This document shows positions 5,860 through 12,426 of a DNA stretch of 12,753 nucleotides, in pieces. The notes under the pieces were generated by a model. The model ran no database searches, was not told the origin of the DNA, and worked only from the letters and a program-made list of their open reading frames with translations. The DNA lies in assembly GCA_013811855.1 (NCBI GenBank), contig JACCUL010000167.1, forward strand, positions 1 to 12,753, in the 5' to 3' direction. This stretch comes from Acidimicrobiia bacterium. Its GTDB lineage: Bacteria > Actinomycetota > Acidimicrobiia > Acidimicrobiales > Ilumatobacteraceae. The position numbers and the translations under genes are program-made. Each line of letters begins with the position of its first letter. Position 1 is the stretch's first letter.

Positions 5860-6441
5860 TCACCGTTCTGCGCCGCGTAGAGCGTCGGGTGTCCACGTGG
5901 GCCAGTCCGGATCGCCGATCGTGGAGCCGTGGTCGAAGGAGGCGACGACCCGGAACGGGGCGCCTGCCCGACTGTTGTCGTACACCGTCGCGTTGTCGAC
6001 GACGCCGATCGCTGAAGCCACGAGCGGCCACAGCCGCAGGAACCGCTCCCGGATCTTGCCCTCCGGGACCGTGTGGCCTCCGACCTCGACCCGGCTCGCG
6101 ACCCGGGCAACCGCGAGCCCCTCGGGGACCAGCACGACATGCAGGGTGACGAGGTACCCCGCGTCGATCGCAGCATGGACGAGCTCGAGCTTGGACTCGT
6201 GGGAGAACACGGTCTCCGTGACAGAGGAGATCCTGGCCTCGATCAGCTCCGTCCGGCGCGCCGCGGCGACCACCGCGGCGTCGTAGGACTTGCGGGTGGG
6301 GTCGTCGGGCCAGCGCTGCGCCGCGATGACATCGGCGTTGACGAACTCGAGATGGGTCACCGGCCCGATGACGGTGTCGTACAGCGTTGACTTCCCGGCG
6401 CCGTTCGGTCCTACGAGGAAGTGGAGGACCGGGTCGGGCAT
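5860..6441 (-). CDS. Zeta-toxin-like P-loop kinase
   Basis: A 193-residue P-loop kinase of the zeta/PezT group. Walker A is GPNGAGKST at residues 11-19. FVNADVIA (Asp37) gives the acidic residue near the substrate, and TETVFS (76-80) matches the ETT-type motif of zeta toxins. RVASRVEVGGHTVPEGKIRERFLR (113-136) is the conserved arginine-rich GGH..P lid, and VYDNS closes the domain. Zeta toxins phosphorylate UDP-N-acetylglucosamine and so block cell-wall synthesis; that substrate is known for the family, not shown here. The ATG overlaps the antitoxin stop by one base (TGATG), so translation is coupled. It is shorter than classical zeta (about 290 residues) but normal for chromosomal AAA/zeta versions paired with ParD-like proteins. 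Confidence 0.88.
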   Translation of the reverse strand: MPDPVLHFLVGPNGAGKSTLYDTVIGPVTHLEFVNADVIAAQRWPDDPTRKSYDAAVVAAARRTELIEARISSVTETVFSHESKLELVHAAIDAGYLVTLHVVLVPEGLAVARVASRVEVGGHTVPEGKIRERFLRLWPLVASAIGVVDNATVYDNSRAGAPFRVVASFDHGSTIGDPDWPTWTPDALRGAER

Positions 6442-6929
6442 CAGTCGGTGGCGCGGACCCCCGCCGCCCGACCGGCCCGCTTGACCCGCTTGGTCCTCGA
6501 TGCGTTGCCGCTCTTGGTGACGACCTTGCCGGTCTTGCCGGTCTTGACGTTGCGGCGCCGGCCGGCCTTGCTGCGCTCGACTGGCCCGCCCTGCACGACG
6601 GTGCCGTCGTCGTCGATCTCGACCCAGGTCCGCCCGGCGGTGGCGAACTGCTCGGCGAGGTTCAGGGCATCACGGCGGGTGTTCATCCGGGCCGACCACT
6701 CGGACCGGACGACGGCCTGCTCCTTCGCGCTCAACGTGTCGTAGGACCGGCTGCCAGCCAGAACCTCGGCGATGTCCTTCTGGGCGATGCTGGCCGATGC
6801 CTCGATCTCTCGACCGATCCGCGCCCAGTGGACGACCTGCTGCGAGGCGCTGCGACTCTGGACCTCGCCGGCGAGCTTCGCCGAGGCGTACAGGTCATCG
6901 TCGATGCGGGCGGGGGACGTCGAGGCCAT
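6441..6929 (-). CDS. ParD-like antitoxin with basic tail, partner of the zeta kinase
   Basis: A 162-residue protein. Residues 5-50 (ARIDDDLYASAKLAGEVQ, SRSASQQVVHWARIGREIEA) match the ParD-like/ribbon-helix-helix antitoxins found next to zeta-type kinases in actinobacteria. Residues 50-117 form a charged helical region ending in a short strand (RTWVEIDDDGTVVQGG). Residues 119-162 are strikingly basic: about 15 Lys/Arg in 44 residues, with TGKTGK and TKSGNASRTKR stretches and almost no acid. The ATG at 6929 has an AGGA site about 10 nt upstream. It is the first gene of a two-gene operon with the kinase (1-nt overlap) behind a palindromic operator. The N-terminal part should bind operator DNA; the basic tail could bind nucleic acid or the toxin and is unusual for an antitoxin. 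Confidence 0.82.
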   Translation of the reverse strand: MASTSPARIDDDLYASAKLAGEVQSRSASQQVVHWARIGREIEASASIAQKDIAEVLAGSRSYDTLSAKEQAVVRSEWSARMNTRRDALNLAEQFATAGRTWVEIDDDGTVVQGGPVERSKAGRRRNVKTGKTGKVVTKSGNASRTKRVKRAGRAAGVRATD

Positions 6930-6967
6930 GGCAATCGTTTCCTGGCCGGCCGAGCCGCCGGCACGAT

Positions 6968-6990
6968 CACTGTAGCAATCTGCAACAGTG
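6968..6990 (-). promoter_or_regulatory. Promoter/operator of the ParD-zeta module
   Basis: Bases 6968-6977 (CACTGTAGCA) and 6981-6990 (TGCAACAGTG) are inverted repeats with 9 of 10 pairs and a 3-base spacer. On the minus strand the downstream arm holds TGC-TACAGT, an extended -10 box. Transcription should start about 6-7 nt further, leaving a leader of roughly 30 nt with the AGGA site. Arrangement and -10 box resemble the vapBC operator at 1247-1268. Confidence 0.65.
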
Positions 6991-6999
6991 AATGCCCGG

Positions 7000-7018
7000 C
7001 GGCGACGCGGCGTCGCCG
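7000..7018 (-). terminator. GC-rich hairpin after the protease gene
   Basis: CGGCGACG (7000-7007) and CGTCGCCG (7011-7018) form a perfect 8-bp stem with a 3-base loop, starting 7 nt behind the protease stop and before the ParD-zeta promoter. No T-run follows. It probably separates the two transcription units. Confidence 0.5.
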
Positions 7019-7025
7019 TCGGTAG

Positions 7026-7775
7026 CTACGGCAGCGTCACGTACTGCGCCAGGAACGCCCTCGCCGACTTCGTGTCCAAGCGGTAGACGACGTTCGTCGA
7101 CTGGCACACGGCGTCGCCGGTAATCGTGATGGCGGCCACGACCTCGCTCGTGCCGAGGAAGTTCGGGCCGCCCGAGTCGCCGTAGCAGGTGCCACCGTTG
7201 CCCGTCGCCGGGTTCATCGAGATCCGCAACCAGGGCTTGTTGGTGGCGTTGAGGGTCCCGGTCGCAACCATCCGCACGTCATCGTAGAGGTACGTCCGGC
7301 CCCCCGGTCCCCTCGTCACCTCGTAGGCGCCGTAGCCGACCGAGGTGAAGGTCTGCGTGCCCGAGAGGTTCGACAGGGAATCGGCCGCGGGCAGCAGCGC
7401 CGGCGTGATGCCCTTGATCGCCTTGTCGAAAACGACGACGGCGATGTCATGCGGGTCGCTCTGGGCCTGGTTGTAGAGCGGGTCGGCGTAGAACGTGCCG
7501 TAGTAGACCTTGTCGCCCGCCTCGTAGGCGGTGTCGAACGTGACCCCGACCTGCTCGCCGTCCTCCCCGCAATGCGCCGCCGTCAGGAACACCGTGGGTG
7601 AGATGAGCGTGCCCGAGCAGTAGAGCCACGTGCCGTCGGAGTACTGGGTGGGAGAGACGAGCCCGCCGACGTTGGGATGGCCCTTGCCGTCCGCCTTCCC
7701 ATTGGTGATCGCACCGGCGGCCCCGGCTACGACCAATGCGCCGAGGAGGACGACGGAGAAGACGAGACGTCGCAT
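7026..7775 (-). CDS. Secreted chymotrypsin-fold (S1) serine protease
   Basis: A 249-residue exported protease. Residues 1-22 are a signal peptide (MRRLVFSVVLLGALVVAGAA). The catalytic triad is complete: His68 in LTAAHC, Asp110 in PHDIAVVVF and Ser201 in CYGDSGGP. Cysteine pairs C53-C69 and C197-C224 match the His-loop and S1-pocket disulfides of the family. The expected trypsin pocket Asp, six residues before the Ser, is Gly195, so cleavage after Arg/Lys is unlikely; a chymotrypsin- or elastase-like preference is inferred. The propeptide is very short (about AITNGKADG), so activation is unclear. The ATG at 7775 has a GAGGGGG ribosome-binding site 7 nt upstream. It follows aceE on the same strand by 93 nt but has its own -10 box, so it is probably separate. 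Confidence 0.9.
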   Translation of the reverse strand: MRRLVFSVVLLGALVVAGAAGAITNGKADGKGHPNVGGLVSPTQYSDGTWLYCSGTLISPTVFLTAAHCGEDGEQVGVTFDTAYEAGDKVYYGTFYADPLYNQAQSDPHDIAVVVFDKAIKGITPALLPAADSLSNLSGTQTFTSVGYGAYEVTRGPGGRTYLYDDVRMVATGTLNATNKPWLRISMNPATGNGGTCYGDSGGPNFLGTSEVVAAITITGDAVCQSTNVVYRLDTKSARAFLAQYVTLP

Positions 7776-7806
7776 TCAGGAACCCCCTCGGCTGACAGGA
7801 CCGCCG

Positions 7807-7812
7807 ATCATA
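7807..7812 (-). promoter_or_regulatory. Putative -10 box of the protease gene
   Basis: TATGAT on the minus strand, the closest to consensus in the window. It leaves a leader of about 25 nt that includes the GAGGGGG ribosome-binding site. No clear -35 box. Confidence 0.5.
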
Positions 7813-7868
7813 CGTGTCCCGAAACGAGCCGAGTGCGGACAACTCGCCACGGGTGCGACCTACCGATC

Positions 7869-10601
7869 TCAGACGAGATAGGGGTTGACGGCGTCCGGGT
7901 CGATGTCGTACCGAGCGAGGGCGTCGGTGACCAGCTCCGGTTTGGCGTCACCCTGGGCGGCGAGCGCGGCGAGCGTGGCCACGACGACGTGGCCGGTGTC
8001 GACCTCGAAGAAGCGCCGCAGCGCCTCCCGCGTATCCGACCGGCCCATGCCGTCGGTGCCGAGCGGCGTGAACGACCGGCCAGGGAGGAACCGCGCCACC
8101 TGGTCGGGGACGGCCGCCATGAAGTCGGTGACGGCGACGATCGGCCCGCTGCTGTCGGCCAGCAGGTCGGCGACCCGACACGACCGGGCCGGCTCGGTCG
8201 GGTGCAGCCGGTTCCAGCGAGCCGTGGCCAGCGCGTCCTCGCGGAGGCGCTTGTAGCTGGTGGCCGACCACAGCTCGGCAGCGACGTCGAAGTGCTCGGC
8301 CAGCTCGGCGGCGGCGGCGCGGACCGCGCCCTGGGCGCTGCCGGAGAACAGCAGGGTGGCCCGGTTGGACGGCCCGTCGGGGGCGTCGGCCCACTTGTAC
8401 AGGCCCTCGACGATCCCGGCGGCGATCTCCTCCGGGTTGCCCTCGGGCATGGGCGGCATCACGTAGTTCTCGTTGTAGAGGGTCAGGTAGTAGAAGACGT
8501 CCCGCTCGTTCGCCGGCGTATCCGGCCCGAACATGCGGTGCAGGCCATGGCGGACGATGGTGGCGACCTCGTAGGCGAACGCCGGGTCGTACGCCTGGCA
8601 CGGCGGCTCGGTGGTGGCCAGGACGAGGCTGTGGCCGTCCTGGTGTTGCAGGCCCTCGCCGAGCAGCGGCGTGCGCCCGGCCGTGGCGCCGAGCAGGAAG
8701 CCGCGGGCCCTGGCGTCGGCGGCCTGCCAGATGAGGTCCCCGACGCGCTGGAAGCCGAACATCGAGTAGAAGGTGTAGAAGGGCACGGTCGCCACGCCGC
8801 GGTGGGCGTAGCTGGTGCCGGCGGCGATGAAGCTGGCCATCGAGCCGGCCTCCGTGATGCCCTCCTCGAGGATCTGGCCGGACGCCGACTCGGCGTAGCT
8901 GAGCAGCAGGTCGTGGTCGACGGGCTCGTACTTCTGGCCGAGCGCGGCGTAGATCTTGAGCTCCCGGAACAAGGCGTCCATGCCGAACGTGCGGGCCTCG
9001 TCGGGGATGATCGGCACGATCCGCGGGCCGATGTGCTCGTCGCGGGCCAGGTTGCGCAGCAGGCGGGTGAACCCCATCGTCGTGGAGACCTCTTGCGTGC
9101 CCGAACCTCCGCGCAGCTCGGCGAACGGCTTGTCCGCTGGCAGCTCGAGGGGGCGGCGGGCCCGGGTCGTCCGCTTGGGGATCGACCCGCCGAGCGCCCG
9201 GCGCCGTTCGATCATGTACTGGTATTCGATGGAGTCGTCGGCCGGCCGGAAGTACGGCGGGTCCTCGGCGTGGATCTGGTCCTCGGGGATCTCGTCGTGG
9301 AGGTACAGCCGATCGCGTAGCGCGACGAGCTGGTCCTTGGTCATCTTCTTGATCTGGTGGGTGGCGTTGCGGCCCTCGAAGCCCTCGCCGAGGGTCCAGC
9401 CCTTGACCGTCTTGCAGAGGATGACGGTGGGGGCGCCGCTGCCGAGGTTCTCGGATGCCGCCTTGTACGCGGCGAACAGCTTGCGGTAATCGTGGCCGCC
9501 GCGGGGCAGCGTGCGCAGCTCGTCGTCGGTGAGGTGGGCGATCATCTGGCGCAGGCGCGGGTCGGGGCCGAAGAAGTGGTCCCGGATGTACTCGCCGGAC
9601 TCGACCGAATAGCGCTGGAACTGGCCGTCGACCGTGGTGTTCATCTGGTTGAGCAGCACACCGTCCTTGTCCTGGGCCAGGAGCTCGTCCCACTTCGACC
9701 CCCAGATGACCTTGATGACGTTCCAGCCGGCGCCACGGAAGACGGCCTCCAGCTCCTGGATCACCTTGCCGTTGCCGCGCACCGGGCCGTCGAGGCGCTG
9801 GAGGTTGCAGTTGATGACGAACACGAGGTTGTCGAGCTTCTCCCGAGAGGCCAGCGAGATGGCCCCCAGGGACTCCGGCTCGTCGCACTCGCCGTCGCCC
9901 AGGAAGCACCACACGCGCGTCGGGCTGGTGTCGTCGATCTGGCGGTTGAGGAGATAGCGGTTGAAGCGGGCGTGGTAGAGCGCGGCGATCGGGCCGAGGC
10001 CCATGCTGACCGTCGGGTACTCCCAGAAGTCCGGCATCAGGCGCGGATGGGGGTAGCTCGACAGGCCCCGACCGCCGCGACCGATCTCCTGGCGGAAGTG
10101 GTCGAGGTCCTCGGCCTCCATGCGCCGCTCCATGTAGGCCCTGGCGTACATGCCGGGCGCGGCGTGGCCCTGGATGTAGATGGCGTCGCCGGCGTTGCCG
10201 TCGTCCTTGCCCCGCCAGAAGTGGTTCATGCCGATCTCGTACAGGCTCGCCGAGCTGGCGAACGTCGAGAGGTGGCCGCCGATGCCCTCGGCGTGCTTGT
10301 TGGCCTTGACGACCATCATCGCCGCGTTCCAGCGGACGAACGCCCGGATGCGCCGCTCGATGTGCTCGTCGCCGGGGAACCACGGCTCCTGCTCGCGGGG
10401 GATGGTGTTGACGTACGGCGTGCTGACGGTGGCCGGGAAGCTCACTTGGCTCTCCTGGGCTCGCTCCATGAGCCGGGTCAGCAGGTAGCGGGCGCGGGTC
10501 TTGCCGTGCACGTCGACGACGGCGTCGAGCGAGTCCAACCACTCACGTGTCTCCACCGGATCGGTGTCGGGGATCTGGTGGACGTAGCCGTCGAAGATCA
10601 T
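7869..10601 (-). CDS. aceE: Pyruvate dehydrogenase E1 component, homodimeric type
   Basis: A 910-residue thiamine-diphosphate enzyme that decarboxylates pyruvate and passes the acetyl group to the lipoyl domain of E2, feeding acetyl-CoA into the TCA cycle. The TPP motif is GDGECDEPES from residue 235, ending at VINCNLQRLDGPVRGN, nearly identical to E. coli AceE except for Cys in place of Met. PRGGHDYRKLFAAYKAA is the active-site His loop. GITEAGSMASFIAAGTSYA and TVPFYTFYSMFGFQRVGDLIWQA mark the pyrimidine-binding domain, and the C-terminal domain is complete through PDAVNPYLV. The N-terminus (YVHQIPDTDPVETREWLDSLDAVV) is the E2-binding region of this family. The ATG at 10601 is preceded by TAGATT and 6 nt. 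It is divergent from rnhA. No E2 or E3 gene is adjacent, as is usual in actinobacteria. Confidence 0.97.
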   Translation of the reverse strand: MIFDGYVHQIPDTDPVETREWLDSLDAVVDVHGKTRARYLLTRLMERAQESQVSFPATVSTPYVNTIPREQEPWFPGDEHIERRIRAFVRWNAAMMVVKANKHAEGIGGHLSTFASSASLYEIGMNHFWRGKDDGNAGDAIYIQGHAAPGMYARAYMERRMEAEDLDHFRQEIGRGGRGLSSYPHPRLMPDFWEYPTVSMGLGPIAALYHARFNRYLLNRQIDDTSPTRVWCFLGDGECDEPESLGAISLASREKLDNLVFVINCNLQRLDGPVRGNGKVIQELEAVFRGAGWNVIKVIWGSKWDELLAQDKDGVLLNQMNTTVDGQFQRYSVESGEYIRDHFFGPDPRLRQMIAHLTDDELRTLPRGGHDYRKLFAAYKAASENLGSGAPTVILCKTVKGWTLGEGFEGRNATHQIKKMTKDQLVALRDRLYLHDEIPEDQIHAEDPPYFRPADDSIEYQYMIERRRALGGSIPKRTTRARRPLELPADKPFAELRGGSGTQEVSTTMGFTRLLRNLARDEHIGPRIVPIIPDEARTFGMDALFRELKIYAALGQKYEPVDHDLLLSYAESASGQILEEGITEAGSMASFIAAGTSYAHRGVATVPFYTFYSMFGFQRVGDLIWQAADARARGFLLGATAGRTPLLGEGLQHQDGHSLVLATTEPPCQAYDPAFAYEVATIVRHGLHRMFGPDTPANERDVFYYLTLYNENYVMPPMPEGNPEEIAAGIVEGLYKWADAPDGPSNRATLLFSGSAQGAVRAAAAELAEHFDVAAELWSATSYKRLREDALATARWNRLHPTEPARSCRVADLLADSSGPIVAVTDFMAAVPDQVARFLPGRSFTPLGTDGMGRSDTREALRRFFEVDTGHVVVATLAALAAQGDAKPELVTDALARYDIDPDAVNPYLV

Positions 10602-10607
10602 GCCGAC

Positions 10608-10613
10608 AATCTA
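10608..10613 (-). promoter_or_regulatory. Putative -10 box of aceE
   Basis: TAGATT on the minus strand, then 6 nt, then the aceE ATG. The predicted transcript starts at the ATG itself. The 133-bp region up to rnhA (10602-10734) has no other gene. Confidence 0.55.
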
Positions 10614-10720
10614 CGACTCGGCCGCCGAAGCGCCTGGAGGCGGCGTGGCGGACCGGGTCTGCACCGTTGGTCGACGCCTTCTGGGCATCGACGGGCGGCT
10701 GGGATCGACGTGGGCGGGCG

Positions 10721-10726
10721 TATCGT
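10721..10726 (+). promoter_or_regulatory. Putative -10 box of rnhA
   Basis: TATCGT, ending 8 nt before the GTG at 10735. This box, together with the absence of a ribosome-binding site, supports that GTG as the true, leaderless start rather than the in-frame ATG-like position at 10600, which would overlap the aceE start. Confidence 0.5.
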
Positions 10727-10734
10727 GCGCCGCC

Positions 10735-11172
10735 GTGGCCGAGCGCGAACCGGTGGTCGTCTACACCGACGGGGCCTGCGCCGGGAACCCCGGTCCGGGC
10801 GGGTGGGCGTGGGCGCTGGCACCGGACGGTGCGGTCAACGGGTCCGGCGGCGAGCGGGCGACGACCAACCAGCGAATGGAGATCACGGCCGTGCTCGAGG
10901 CGCTGCGGGCGCTGGATCCGAGCCGGCCGGTCACGGTCGTGTCGGACTCGACCTACGTCGTCAACTGCTTCCGGGACCGCTGGCACGAGCGCTGGGTGGC
11001 CAACGGCTGGCGCAACGCGCAACGCAAGCCGGTCGCCAATGCCGATCTCTGGAGGCCGCTCATCGAGCTGGTCGCCGACCGGGACGTGTCGTTCCGCTGG
11101 GTCAAGGGCCACAGTGGCGAGTTGATGAACGACCTCGTCGACGCGCTCGCCGTCGCCGCGATCGTGCGCTGA
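10735..11172 (+). CDS. rnhA: Ribonuclease HI
   Basis: A 145-residue cytoplasmic endonuclease that cuts the RNA strand of RNA-DNA hybrids (R-loops, Okazaki primers). All catalytic residues are present: Asp12 (YTDGACAGNPGPGGW), Glu49 (NQRMEI), Asp71 (VVSDSTYVV), His126 (WVKGHSGE) and Asp136 (NDLVDALA). The handle region WHERWVANGWRNAQRKPVAN is also E. coli-like. The frame extends up to 10600, but the extra 45 residues are not family sequence, would run into the aceE promoter, and the GTG at 10735 gives the usual length. There is no C-terminal acid-phosphatase domain as in some actinobacterial RNase H proteins. Its TGA directly abuts the stop of the convergent PLP-enzyme gene (TGA/TCA) with no gap. 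Confidence 0.95.
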   Translation: MAEREPVVVYTDGACAGNPGPGGWAWALAPDGAVNGSGGERATTNQRMEITAVLEALRALDPSRPVTVVSDSTYVVNCFRDRWHERWVANGWRNAQRKPVANADLWRPLIELVADRDVSFRWVKGHSGELMNDLVDALAVAAIVR

Positions 11173-12342
11173 TCAACCGGGCGCCGGGATCGCCCGCCGG
11201 AGGTCGGCGAGGATGTCGTCGGGGTCCTCGAGGCCGATCGAGACGCGCACGAGGCCGGGCGTGATGCCGATGGCGGCCTGCTCGTCGGGCCCCACGCTGA
11301 CGTGCGTGCTCGTCGCCGAATGGCACACGAGCGTCTCGGGACCCCCGAGCGACGTCGCCGGCCGGGCGACGCGCAGGTCGTCGAGCATCGCTCTGGCGTC
11401 GTCGACGCCGCCCGCCAGATCGACGGCGATGACGGTGGGCAGGCACGACAGCTGACGGACGGCCAGGTCGTGCTGCGGGTGGTCGGACAGGCCTGGGAAG
11501 TGGACGGCGGCGACGCCGGGGTGGTCGCGCAGCGCCTCGGCGATGTGCAGGGCGGCGTCGGCCTGGTGGCGCTGGCGGACCGCCAACGTGCGGATGCCGC
11601 GCAGCCCGTTCAGCGCGTCGTACGGCGAGGCGCTGGCGCCGTGCAGCACACCGTAGGCCCAGATCGGGTCGAGGAGCTCGGCGGCGCCGGCGATCACGCC
11701 GAGCGTGGCGTCGTTGTGGCCGCAGATGCCCTTCGTCGCCGAGTGGAGGACGAGGTCGACGCCGTGGCGCAGCGGTTGCTGGCCGATGGGCGTGGCGAAC
11801 GTCGAGTCGACGAGTGTGAACGGGCCGGTGATCGCCCCGACCTCGTCGAGGTCGACGAGGTCGAGTCGGGGGTTGGACGGCGTTTCGGCGACGACGAGCA
11901 TCGTCCGGCCGGGGCGGACGGCAGCGGCGAACGCGCCAGGCTCGGTGCCGTCGACGAACGTCGTCTCGATGCCGAGGCGGGCGCACGGGCCGATGAGGAA
12001 CGCCGACGTTCCGGCGTAGATCTGCCGCTGGGCCACGACGTGGTCGCCGGCCGAGCACAGCGCCAGGACGGTCGATGCCAGCGCGCCCATCCCCGACGCG
12101 AAGGCGAGCGCGTCCTCGGCGCCCTCGAGGTCGGCGATCGCCTCTTCGAAGGCGCGGACGGTCGGGTTGGCGTAGCGGCTGTAGAAGTCGGCGGCGCGCA
12201 TGCCGAGGGCCCGCTTGCGGGTGTCGTCGAGACCCTCGGTCTGCCACGTGCTCGTGCCCCACAGCGGCGGGGCCAGGCTGGAGCCCTGCGCGGAGCGTCC
12301 TGCCGTGACGGCGCGGGTGGCGAGCGTGGGGGTGTCGTCCAC
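11173..12342 (-). CDS. Cys/Met-metabolism PLP-dependent enzyme (cystathionine gamma-synthase/lyase family)
   Basis: A 389-residue fold-type-I PLP enzyme of trans-sulfuration. Key sites: YSRYANPT (54-61, phosphate and substrate contacts from the neighbouring subunit), SGMGA (83-87, PLP phosphate), QIYAGT (Tyr109 stacking on the ring), VDSTFATP (Asp179 to the pyridine N), and HSATKGICGHND with Lys204 as the Schiff-base lysine. RGIRTLAVR and the C-terminal SLGGPETLVCHSATSTH..GITPGLVRVSIGLED complete the pattern. The reaction (cystathionine gamma-synthase, gamma-lyase, homocysteine synthase or methionine gamma-lyase) cannot be told from sequence alone. Position 197-210 has GICGH instead of the more common KYIGGH/KYLSGH. 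The GTG at 12342 lies 9 nt behind a TAGTGT -10 box. It is divergent from the SDR gene. Confidence 0.93.
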   Translation of the reverse strand: MDDTPTLATRAVTAGRSAQGSSLAPPLWGTSTWQTEGLDDTRKRALGMRAADFYSRYANPTVRAFEEAIADLEGAEDALAFASGMGALASTVLALCSAGDHVVAQRQIYAGTSAFLIGPCARLGIETTFVDGTEPGAFAAAVRPGRTMLVVAETPSNPRLDLVDLDEVGAITGPFTLVDSTFATPIGQQPLRHGVDLVLHSATKGICGHNDATLGVIAGAAELLDPIWAYGVLHGASASPYDALNGLRGIRTLAVRQRHQADAALHIAEALRDHPGVAAVHFPGLSDHPQHDLAVRQLSCLPTVIAVDLAGGVDDARAMLDDLRVARPATSLGGPETLVCHSATSTHVSVGPDEQAAIGITPGLVRVSIGLEDPDDILADLRRAIPAPG

Positions 12343-12351
12343 GAGCCGGTC

Positions 12352-12357
12352 ACACTA
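12352..12357 (-). promoter_or_regulatory. Putative -10 box of the PLP-enzyme gene
   Basis: TAGTGT on the minus strand, 9 nt before the GTG at 12342, with no Shine-Dalgarno sequence between them. Confidence 0.45.
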
Positions 12358-12412
12358 CTGGCCGCCGACGGCGCGGTCTGGGGCCGGTTGCTGCGCCGAG
12401 GGGCGTGCTGCC

Positions 12413-12418
12413 TAGCCT
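12413..12418 (+). promoter_or_regulatory. Putative -10 box of the SDR gene
   Basis: TAGCCT, ending 8 nt before the ATG at 12427. TTGCTG at 12388-12393 could be a -35 box with 19-nt spacing. A leaderless start is likely. Confidence 0.5.
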
Positions 12419-12426
12419 CCGCAGCA

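Noticed and set aside
1..6950. Possible phage or transposon island
   Set aside because: No integrase, transposase, terminal inverted repeats or tRNA attachment site was seen; the direct repeats are diverged gene fragments, which fits duplication better than a recent insertion.
7948..10542. An 864-codon minus-strand frame inside aceE
   Set aside because: It is an out-of-frame, Arg/Pro-rich reading of aceE without motifs.
10600..10734. N-terminal extension of rnhA to 10600
   Set aside because: The extra residues have no RNase H similarity, the frame overlaps the aceE start, and a TATCGT box lies just before GTG 10735.
7677..11264. Two long plus-strand frames (7677-9320 and 9357-11264) opposite aceE
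   Set aside because: They lie over aceE, whose protein is fully recognisable; their composition is low-complexity and they carry no motifs.
11102..12262. A 386-codon minus-strand frame over the PLP-enzyme gene
   Set aside because: Arg-rich shadow in another frame; the true product with Lys204 and the other PLP motifs is in the frame starting at 12342.
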